Below, in pieces: positions 7,343 through 13,412 of a DNA stretch of 13,412 nt. Under the pieces are notes generated by a model. It was not told the origin of the DNA. It made no database searches and saw only the letters and a program-made list of their open reading frames with translations. The stretch is taken from positions 1 through 13,412 of the forward strand of contig DATFXF010000303.1 in NCBI GenBank assembly GCA_035258565.1, in the 5' to 3' direction. Position 1 is the stretch's first letter. Each line of letters opens with the position of its first letter. The DNA comes from DATFXF01 sp035258565. Lineage in GTDB: Bacteria; Acidobacteriota; Terriglobia; Acidiferrales; UBA7541. Made by a program: the position numbers and the translations under genes.

Positions 7343-9364
7343 CTAAATTTGTTTGGAATGCCGGCGAACCGCGGCGTTGCCGAAGCGATCCACGACCATC
7401 AGCCAGCCCTCGGGGATAAGGTAGGTGGTGTTCGCGGCCTCGACCACCGCACACTCTTCCACGCGGTTCCCGGGCTGCAGGGATTCCCAGCGGTAGACCT
7501 GGGCTTCCCCATTCGGCCTTCCCCAGGCCACTCGCCGCCCGCCTGTGCGTGCATGCGAGCAATCCGATCCTTGTATAGGGAGTTCAGCAAGTCGCGGCTT
7601 CGGTATCGCCTTCCTCATCCGAAGGCGGATCACATCCACCGAGATTTCTCCACCTTGCGCCCCGCTGGCGATTCCCAGCGCAGCCGACACTTTCGCCTGC
7701 AATTCTCTGGAGTTCTGCAAAGACGTTTCGGAACACGGAAGCGAGAGCGACGGCCCCCCCTTCTTGGATATCTCCAGCTCGATCGCCCAACATACCCCTT
7801 CCGGACGAAAACCATCGCCAAGCAGGTCTTTACTGGCTTCGGCCTTCATTTCCTCGAGAACCCGACGAATCTGGCTCGTGTCGCCATCCGCCAGTGGTCG
7901 GCTCGGCACAGTGCGTTCATACACGTGGCACAGGTCCGAAACGGACGAACCGAAGGCACTGAAGACAGGACCGAGCGAAAGCAGCAGGACGTTATCCAGT
8001 CCGGCCTTCTCAGCTACGCCGCAGGCAAACAGACCTCCATTTCCTCCATAGACAAAGAGCGCGTACTTCGAGAAATCCAGCTGGAGATTCGTGCGGGCCT
8101 CGGCGATCAAGTTCGCAACCGATTCAAATGCCCGTTCGATGATGGCTCTGCAGGCTGCCTCTGTCGAAACATGTAACGGCTGTGCCACCAACTTTTCTAC
8201 GGTCTGGTAGGCCAGTTCGCGGTCAATTCGTTTCGTCCCCCCGAGGAAATAATCCGGGTTGATCAGGCCGCCAGCGACGAAGGCGTCGGTGAGCGTCGCC
8301 CGGTCTCCCCCCAAGCCGTAACAGGCGGGCCCAGGGTACGAACCCATGCTTTCCGGGCCGAGCTGAATGCCGCACCGTTCCCCGCTGCCGACCACAGTGA
8401 CGACGCTGCCGCCGCCCAGCGCGATCGAGCACAAATACGGCAGGGAAATCTTCACTGGGATGCCAAAAAAGTCCGCAGGCCTTCGGTAGACGGGCTCGGC
8501 GTTTCGAAGCACACCTACCTTCGTCGTCGTCCCGCCCACATCCAGGGCAAGCACATCGTTGAATCCGTAGATCCGGCCGAGGTGGCCGCTGCCCTGGATG
8601 CCGAGGATCGGACCTGACTCGATCGTGTCAATGGCCTTCGTCTTCCCAATGCTGGCGACGCCCCCGTTGATGTGACAGACCAGAAAAGCCCCGGAGTAAC
8701 GGCATGTCTCGCGCAGCTCGTCCTCCGCCTTGAACAGTGTGGCCGCGAGTGCCCCATGCGTGTAAGCGTTGATCAGCGCGCAATGCATGCGCGTCATGTC
8801 ATCCGCGCTTTTGGAGATATCGCTCCCGGCGAGCACCGGCACGGAACCCAGGAAATGATCCGGGTACTGTTGATCAATAATCCGCTTGATCCGCAATTCC
8901 TGCTCCGGATGCCGGTCGGCCTCCTTCAGGCTGATACCGATCCGGCGCACGCCGTTCTCCAGCAACGAGCGAACCGCATTCATGATCTGCGGCTCGCTGG
9001 CGGAGGTTTCCACACCAATCACGTCTTGTTCTGAAACCAGCCTGTCCAGCAAGGAGCTGCGCGGGTTCTCTCCGTACAAATCGGATTCGTGCCCGCTAGA
9101 GACAATCAAACCGAGCTTGGGCCCGCGTAGCTCCGCCAGCACGTTGGAAGTGATTGTGGTAGACCACCGGATGAGTTCCACATTTTCAAGAAGCGCGCGA
9201 AGATCCTCGAAACCCAGTTTCAAAGCCCCCCGCGTCAAACAATCCAACAGACAGACGGTCAGGTCGTGCGGCGTTGTATCCACTTTGACGGAGGCAATAT
9301 GAGCGCCGTCACTGAAAATGCCGTCGGTGAGCGTTCCGCCCACGTCGATATCCACGGTAAACAT
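7343..9364 (-). CDS. Second HyuA/AcxA-type ATPase subunit (alpha'-like)
   Basis: A 673-residue hydantoinase A/oxoprolinase family protein, clearly divergent from the other copy. ATPase motifs are intact: phosphate-1 DIDVGGTLTD (5-14), IRWSTTITSNVLAELRGP (65-82), phosphate-2 LDVGGTTTKVG (274-284), ALGGGSV (315-321), GPESMGSYPGPACYGLGG (336-353), TLTDAFVAGGLINPDYFLGG (357-376) and adenosine loop FVYGGNGG (437-444). It is shorter in the region between residues 95 and 180. The phosphate-2 motif has TTTK where the sister subunit has TSFD, which suggests a different phosphoryl acceptor. In acetophenone carboxylase, alpha and alpha' are proposed to phosphorylate ketone and bicarbonate separately. 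The ATG at 9364 follows the previous stop by only six C residues with no Shine-Dalgarno, so expression probably relies on coupling. Assignment as alpha or alpha' is inference. Confidence 0.9.
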   Translation of the reverse strand: MFTVDIDVGGTLTDGIFSDGAHIASVKVDTTPHDLTVCLLDCLTRGALKLGFEDLRALLENVELIRWSTTITSNVLAELRGPKLGLIVSSGHESDLYGENPRSSLLDRLVSEQDVIGVETSASEPQIMNAVRSLLENGVRRIGISLKEADRHPEQELRIKRIIDQQYPDHFLGSVPVLAGSDISKSADDMTRMHCALINAYTHGALAATLFKAEDELRETCRYSGAFLVCHINGGVASIGKTKAIDTIESGPILGIQGSGHLGRIYGFNDVLALDVGGTTTKVGVLRNAEPVYRRPADFFGIPVKISLPYLCSIALGGGSVVTVVGSGERCGIQLGPESMGSYPGPACYGLGGDRATLTDAFVAGGLINPDYFLGGTKRIDRELAYQTVEKLVAQPLHVSTEAACRAIIERAFESVANLIAEARTNLQLDFSKYALFVYGGNGGLFACGVAEKAGLDNVLLLSLGPVFSAFGSSVSDLCHVYERTVPSRPLADGDTSQIRRVLEEMKAEASKDLLGDGFRPEGVCWAIELEISKKGGPSLSLPCSETSLQNSRELQAKVSAALGIASGAQGGEISVDVIRLRMRKAIPKPRLAELPIQGSDCSHARTGGRRVAWGRPNGEAQVYRWESLQPGNRVEECAVVEAANTTYLIPEGWLMVVDRFGNAAVRRHSKQI

Positions 9365-9370
9365 GGGGGG

Positions 9371-10051
9371 TCAACAACCCAGCGAGCGAAGAGCGCTCAG
9401 AAACTCTTCCGAACTGAGGGTCCAGCCGAAGAATATTTCCACGTTGTACACAGATGCATCGTAAACAGCCGGCCCGCCTGCAGGCATCGTTCCATCTGTG
9501 ATTAGGATTGGCCAGTAATCGAGAAAATAGGCATCACGCAGCGTGGATTCAACACAGACGTTGGTAGCAATGCCCGCAAAAAACAGGTACTGGATACGAC
9601 GTGTCCGCAACAGTGAATCGAGCGTCGTGCCGGCAAAACCACTGTAGCGCGTCTTCGTGATGACGATGTCTCCGGGCTCCGGCCGCAGCTCGTCCACGAG
9701 GGCGAAGTCCCACGTCCCTTCCGTCAGAATCTTTCCTCTTAATTCGGGCCTCCCATGCATCAGACGTATCGCCAGTTCTTTGTGCCAATTGGGCGAATTG
9801 GGACCACCGCTATTGCTCAAATCGGACTTATACCCCATTTGCAGATAGACGATCGGAAGCCCTGCAGGCCGGGCGGCCTTCAGGATGGCTCGGATGGTCC
9901 CAACGACCTGCGGAGCATTGGAGATATCCATTCCCGCGAGATCCAGCATCCCGCCCTTGCTGGCGAATGCGTTCTGCATGTCCACGATAACAATGGCTGA
10001 CCGCTTGATATCGACCTCGAAGGGTTCCGGCTTGGCGTTCAGCTTCACCAT
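9371..10051 (-). CDS. RutB-like isochorismatase-fold cysteine amidohydrolase
   Basis: A 226-residue cysteine hydrolase of the isochorismatase superfamily, closest among proteins I know to E. coli RutB (ureidoacrylate amidohydrolase of pyrimidine degradation). The catalytic triad is visible: D24 in VIVDMQNAFA, K133 in DIVITKTRYSGF and C166 in GIATNVCVESTLRDAYFLDY. RutB-like landmarks also include GGMLDLAG (33-40), GGPNSPNWHK (82-91), GTWDFALVDEL (112-122) and a C-terminal YNVEIFFGW (202-210). Length matches RutB (about 230). No other rut genes are nearby, so uracil breakdown is unlikely. The gene lies 19 nt after the CoA ligase and 6 nt before the alpha' gene. It probably removes a ureido or amide group from a pathway compound. 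N-carbamoylsarcosine amidase, also of this fold, is an alternative, but the motifs favour RutB. Confidence 0.9.
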   Translation of the reverse strand: MVKLNAKPEPFEVDIKRSAIVIVDMQNAFASKGGMLDLAGMDISNAPQVVGTIRAILKAARPAGLPIVYLQMGYKSDLSNSGGPNSPNWHKELAIRLMHGRPELRGKILTEGTWDFALVDELRPEPGDIVITKTRYSGFAGTTLDSLLRTRRIQYLFFAGIATNVCVESTLRDAYFLDYWPILITDGTMPAGGPAVYDASVYNVEIFFGWTLSSEEFLSALRSLGC

Positions 10052-10070
10052 GGTCCGTAAACGTTGCCGG

Positions 10071-11402
10071 TCAACTTTCGTAGCGCTTCGTCACCAATTG
10101 CCCTTTCATCTCATACTTGGGCAATGTCCCAGGGGGAACCAGTTCCACCGCCGACGGAATGCTCAGCACGGCTTTGATCTTCCTTTCTATCTCTTTTTGC
10201 AACTCGGCGCGATCCAGTGAGCTATCTCCGAATTCCGCGATCACTTTCAACGGGGGCCTCACTCCCGGCCCGGGCTCCTCCAATACAATTTGCATTTCGC
10301 CGGTCGTCTTCGGATAGAAGCTGGACACAACATCCTTCACCGCGGATGGAAAAACATTCACTCCCAGAACGATCAGCATATCGTCCGTACGGCCCACGCA
10401 TCTTAGCTTAAAGCCGGTCCTGCCGCACGCGCAGGCCGTTCCCAGAACTGTGACTCGATCTCGGGTACGAAAGCGCAGCAAAGGGACGCATTCACGTTCC
10501 AGATTTGTGTACACCAGTTCGCCCGAGACGCCGGTTTCGACGGGGAGGACTTCCTCGCTGTCCGGGTCGATGATTTCGACGAAGACATATTCTTGCCCGT
10601 TGAAGTGCATGCCCGACTGGGTGGGGCATTCCGAGAAGATGATGGGGGCCATATCGGCGTTTCCCAGCCCTTCGGTTACCCGCGCTCCCCATTCTTCCTG
10701 GAGCTTCGCTCGCACGGCGGGTATCCCTCCCCCAGGTTCTGCCCCGCAAACGATTTTCTTGAGACCCAATTCGCGCGGCTCGGTCCTGGCCTCGCGGCGC
10801 ACGTAATCGGCCAGGTACATCGCGTAGGAAGGCGTGCAATGCAACGCATTCGCCCCCAGCGCCTTCGCAACGAGCACCAGTCTCTCCGAAGCGCCCGTGC
10901 CCACGGGAACAAATGTAGCGCCAATCCGTTCGATGGCATCCTTTGCCGGCAATCCACCGGCAAACAGAGCCAGACTCGCCGCATGAATGACGATGTCGAG
11001 GGGCCGGATCCCCTGCGTATAGAAGGACCGCGCCGTCACATGTGTCCAGATCTCCGCATCCCGGCGCGTCAGGCCGACAAAGCTCGGGCGGCCGGTCGTT
11101 CCGGTGGAAGAGTGAATCCGGATCACGTCGATCATATCGGCGGCCATGTGCCGACCCAAAGGGGGACACTCGGCTTGGCTTTGGCGCAGATCCTCTTTGG
11201 TGGTGAACGGAAACCGCTCAAGATCCTTTAGGGATCGGAGATCCTCTCGCCGGATCCCTGCGGCCGAAAACTTGTCCCGGTAAAATGGCGAGCGAGCGAT
11301 AAGATAATCAAGCTGTCTTGCAAGTCGCTCCTGCTGGAGCGCCCGCAATTCTGCCGGGTTCAGCATCTCAATTTCCGGATCGAGGTACTCACCCCTACGC
11401 AT
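10071..11402 (-). CDS. Phenylacetate-CoA ligase (PaaK) family AMP-forming acyl-CoA ligase
   Basis: A 443-residue adenylate-forming enzyme of the PaaK family, which activates an aromatic or related carboxylate with ATP and CoA. Visible features are the N-terminal DPEIEMLNPAELRALQQERL, SPFYRDKF (38-45), the ATP-binding loop SSTGTTGRPS (98-107), CGAEPGGG (219-226), LLRFRTRDRV (308-317), CACGRTGFKLRCVGRTDDML with Cys324/326 (324-343), GVNVFPSAV (347-355) and a C-terminal PKYEMKGQLV with candidate catalytic lysines K429 and K433. The usual YGxxE metal-binding motif reads GLGNADM (245-251), a departure that may reflect a subfamily. Length is normal (about 430-440). It is the first gene of the run. 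Upstream only a weak GAG precedes the ATG. By analogy with benzoylacetate-CoA ligase in acetophenone degradation, it may activate the carboxylase product. Confidence 0.9.
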   Translation of the reverse strand: MRRGEYLDPEIEMLNPAELRALQQERLARQLDYLIARSPFYRDKFSAAGIRREDLRSLKDLERFPFTTKEDLRQSQAECPPLGRHMAADMIDVIRIHSSTGTTGRPSFVGLTRRDAEIWTHVTARSFYTQGIRPLDIVIHAASLALFAGGLPAKDAIERIGATFVPVGTGASERLVLVAKALGANALHCTPSYAMYLADYVRREARTEPRELGLKKIVCGAEPGGGIPAVRAKLQEEWGARVTEGLGNADMAPIIFSECPTQSGMHFNGQEYVFVEIIDPDSEEVLPVETGVSGELVYTNLERECVPLLRFRTRDRVTVLGTACACGRTGFKLRCVGRTDDMLIVLGVNVFPSAVKDVVSSFYPKTTGEMQIVLEEPGPGVRPPLKVIAEFGDSSLDRAELQKEIERKIKAVLSIPSAVELVPPGTLPKYEMKGQLVTKRYES

Positions 11403-11601
11403 TTCGACTCAGCAAAACAAACGCGTAGTGCCGGCGAGCTGAACGAGCACTAGTCGCGTCCGGCCTCTATGATTTGCCTCGCCAATCTCTGCAGGTTTAC
11501 ATACATCATTTCGTGGCTTCTCGGCACTGGCACAGCCGGCAGAGAGTGCTTCTGGCCGACGTGTAACGCTTGGGTGCGGCATTGTCAAGCGGCTGGAAAC
11601 C
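11403..11601. other. Upstream region of the operon, no clear gene
   Basis: This stretch lies upstream of the PaaK-like start codon and should contain the operon promoter if the seven genes form one transcript. Short frames on both strands show no family motifs. I could not identify a convincing -35/-10 pair or an operator-like palindrome. Its right part may include further decayed sequence of the plus-strand synthetase remnant that follows, but I cannot align it to the family. Confidence 0.4.
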
Positions 11602-11817
11602 TTGAGCGGGCCAGCTTCGTTCCCGGCGCGCAGCACCACGCAGGCGGCACGTCAGACTCAGGAGTTTGTTCGCACACAGCTTGTTTCCTACAAGTGCCCG
11701 CGGGAGATTCCCTTTCTCAATGAGCTGCCAAAGACGGCTACGGTCAAAATCCAGCGCTTTCGCCTGCGCGAGTGGGCGGCGAGGCACTGCATCGCCAGAC
11801 CTATCCCATCTTCCTAA
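11602..11817 (+). pseudogene. Remnant of a benzoate-CoA-ligase-like AMP-binding C-terminal domain
   Basis: The frame from about 11650 to the TAA at 11815-11817 reads EFVRTQLVSYKCPREIPFLNE, then LPKTATVKIQRFRLREWAA. This is the A10 end of AMP-forming acyl-CoA ligases, most like benzoate-CoA ligases (typical LPKTATGKIQRFRLR). The catalytic Lys is kept, but the preceding invariant Gly is Val. Nothing upstream in the same frame resembles the large N-terminal domain. A piece resembling the preceding strand (RASFVPG) appears in another frame near 11605-11630, which suggests a frameshift. The TTG at 11602 is only a convenient left limit, not a real start. A functional ligase is about 520-550 residues, so this is a truncated relic. 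It runs opposite to the operon and suggests that a second CoA ligase gene was once here. Confidence 0.75.
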
Positions 11818-11994
11818 CAACTACGAGGTGTCCCATCCATCACTGAGGCACTTGCGCTTATCAGGCGGGACTGCTCTTGCCATCACTGCGTTATGCGATG
11901 AATGTCTCGCTACTAGCAATCACCTTGTCGAGCATTGTCTCGATCGACAGAATTCGGCAAGGCCAACCCGCACGGCACATGCAGAGTGGGCCAA
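11818..11994. other. Short intergenic stretch, no gene
   Basis: These 177 nt lie between the ligase remnant (plus strand) and the end of the receptor gene (minus strand), so two 3' ends converge here. Only very short frames occur, such as a 36-codon plus-strand frame from the ATG near 11900 that runs into the receptor gene, and they show no motif. No strong terminator hairpin with a T-run was found. Confidence 0.4.
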
Positions 11995-13412
11995 CTAGAA
12001 CGTAAGCTTTGCCGCAAACTGGAAGCGCCGCGGGTTGAAAACGGTCCTCGGACTGCCGAAGCCTGGATTGGCCGGGCTCGTGACGCCGTCTTTGTACTGG
12101 CGCGGCACGGATCCGAGGAAGTCCGGCGCACCATAGACAGTAAGCACCTCATCCACGTTTGGCCGGTTGAACAGATTAAACGCTTCGGCGATCAACTGGA
12201 GCCTTAGGCGCTCTTGAAGCTGGAAGAACCGGGACAGGCGGAGGTCAAGGGACACCAGCTTGTCGCCGATGTACGTATTCCTCGCCAAGGACCCTACACG
12301 GTCGGTCACGGGATTCGTGTCGTGGTTGGCATCGAACCCCACGAATATAGTGAAGGGACGTCCAGACTGCGCCGTGACAACGCTGCTCAACTCGAAGTTC
12401 CGGAGAAAGGTCTTCTCCGGACCTTCCGCAACGAAGTTCGCGATGAACCGGTTGCGGACATCCTGGTTCGAGTTGCCCCGCTCCAGACTTCTCTTGTACA
12501 GGTCCTGCGGAGTGCTGACGAAGGTGAGGAAGGTCCCGTCATCCAGCGTCCTTGAAAAGGTGTAGTTCGCATTCAGGCGGAAATACTTTCCGGCCCTTTC
12601 GCTGGCCTGAAGCGTCAAGCCGTGAAAGACGGAGTTACCACTGTCGTCCACAACGTAGACGAGGCCTACATTGTAGGGCACTGTTCCCGGGAACACGTCC
12701 TTGCCGGGGGGCGTGCCCAGGCAGTTTACGATGACGTTGTTGCTGTTACGGACCACCGTCTGAGTGCCGACCGGGCAGGGGATGTTGAGATCCACTGGGC
12801 GGACCAGCTTGTGCGCGGAAACGAAAAGATAACCGGCGCTGAGCGTCAGCCCCTTCCCAATTTCGCGGTCGATCTCCAGGCTGGCCTGTTCGGAATAGGG
12901 CGTTCGACTCTTAGGGTCCACCCCGTCTGAAGCCACGGTGACCAGAAACCTGCCGGTTGTGGCAGGGTTGGGAGGCAAGAAAAAGTTGGGCGGGAGCTGG
13001 CCTGTTGTGAGCAGAGTACGGGCGTCAGCCGCTGCATCCGCTAAGACAAGCGGACCATTAGGCGTGGGAATGACTATAGTGGGCTCCTGGTTGAGCGCCC
13101 AACCTGCCGTCTGCGCGCCTTGCCGCACGGGTAGGATGACCGGCTGACCGTTCGCCAGGTCGAAGACTTGCTTCGGCGGGCGCTGCGGAAAGGTCACGAA
13201 TAAAAAGGTGAGGTTGTAACGGTCGTAGAATAGCCCAAACCCGGCGCGAATGACGGTGCGAGGGTTCGGCGAATAAGCGATCCCCAAGCGGGGCGCAAAG
13301 TCATGCAGGTCGTGGTTGATCTGTCTGGTCAAGCCAGCCTCGAAGTCCCATCGCAAGCCGTAGTTGAAGGTCAACTTGGGAGTGATCTTCCACCGATCCT
13401 GGGCAAATAATC
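11995..13412 (-). CDS. Oar/CarO-like TonB-dependent outer-membrane receptor, C-terminal part (5' end outside window)
   Basis: About 472 residues of the beta-barrel of a large TonB-dependent receptor. The frame stays open to the window edge: residues LFAQDRWKITPK precede the TTG at 13374, so that codon is internal and the true start lies to the right. Visible family features are YGLRWDFE, FAPRLGIAYSPNPRTVIRAGFGLFYDR, TPYSEQASLEIDREI, LTLSAGYLFVSAHKL, FRLNANYTFSRTLDD and NSNQDVRNRFIANF. The end is LQLIAEAFNLFNRPN...FGSPRTVFNPRRFQFAAKLTF with the terminal Phe needed for barrel assembly. Such proteins, usually about 1,000-1,200 residues with an N-terminal carboxypeptidase-regulatory-like domain and plug, are greatly expanded in Acidobacteriota. 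The missing part should contain these. It is on the same strand as the operon but 592 nt upstream, so it is probably a separate unit. The ligand is unknown. Confidence 0.9.
   Translation of the reverse strand, partial: LFAQDRWKITPKLTFNYGLRWDFEAGLTRQINHDLHDFAPRLGIAYSPNPRTVIRAGFGLFYDRYNLTFLFVTFPQRPPKQVFDLANGQPVILPVRQGAQTAGWALNQEPTIVIPTPNGPLVLADAAADARTLLTTGQLPPNFFLPPNPATTGRFLVTVASDGVDPKSRTPYSEQASLEIDREIGKGLTLSAGYLFVSAHKLVRPVDLNIPCPVGTQTVVRNSNNVIVNCLGTPPGKDVFPGTVPYNVGLVYVVDDSGNSVFHGLTLQASERAGKYFRLNANYTFSRTLDDGTFLTFVSTPQDLYKRSLERGNSNQDVRNRFIANFVAEGPEKTFLRNFELSSVVTAQSGRPFTIFVGFDANHDTNPVTDRVGSLARNTYIGDKLVSLDLRLSRFFQLQERLRLQLIAEAFNLFNRPNVDEVLTVYGAPDFLGSVPRQYKDGVTSPANPGFGSPRTVFNPRRFQFAAKLTF

Noticed and set aside
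2726..9364. Plain N-methylhydantoinase or 5-oxoprolinase annotation for HyuA/HyuB
   Set aside because: Those enzymes lack a gamma-type zinc subunit and use one HyuA. The second HyuA, the gamma subunit and the HyuB metal triad fit carboxylases better, though hydrolase activity cannot be fully excluded.
11506..11820. Minus-strand 104-codon frame upstream of the PaaK-like gene
   Set aside because: It is antisense to the recognisable synthetase remnant and shows no motif of its own.
1..13412. CRISPR array, tRNA/rRNA gene, transposase or IS ends
   Set aside because: Reading through, I saw no regularly spaced repeats, no tRNA- or rRNA-like conserved segments and no transposase motifs. A covariance-model search would be needed to exclude small RNAs.

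Overview
The window is a bacterial chromosome segment, GC-rich by eye, with every confident gene on the minus strand. The truncated gene at the right edge is the C-terminal part of an Oar/CarO-like TonB-dependent receptor. Its 'FAQDRWKITPKL...YGLRWDF' style is very common in Acidobacteriota, so I suggest an acidobacterial or related soil/subsurface organism. This is an inference from protein style only.

The core is a tightly packed run of seven genes read leftwards from 11402 to 1673. In transcription order they are: a PaaK-like phenylacetate-CoA-ligase family enzyme; a RutB-like cysteine amidohydrolase; a first HyuA/AcxA-type ATPase subunit (alpha'-like); a small four-cysteine gamma subunit of the acetone carboxylase type; a second HyuA/AcxA-type subunit (alpha-like); a HyuB/AcxB-type subunit carrying the metal-binding His-x-x-Asp plus His triad; and a UroD-superfamily protein. 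Gaps are 19, 6, 21, -4, 25 and 3 nt, as expected of one operon. Two HyuA paralogues, one HyuB and one Zn-type gamma is the composition of the acetophenone carboxylase core (alpha, alpha', beta, gamma). The neighbouring CoA ligase parallels the activation of benzoylacetate that follows acetophenone carboxylation. The likely theme is ATP-dependent carboxylation of a ketone-like (possibly N-containing) substrate followed by CoA activation. The true substrate cannot be read from the sequence. The RutB-like hydrolase and the UroD-like protein are additions I do not know from the textbook clusters.

Left of the operon, after a 287-nt gap with no recognisable gene, lies a PhzF-family isomerase gene (1385 to 486). 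Positions 1-485 hold no gene I can support, only a small hairpin and a 16-codon ORF with a good ribosome-binding site. Between the ligase gene (start 11402) and the receptor gene (stop 11995) are about 590 nt. They contain a plus-strand remnant of the C-terminal domain of a benzoate-CoA-ligase-like AMP-forming synthetase, apparently a pseudogene.
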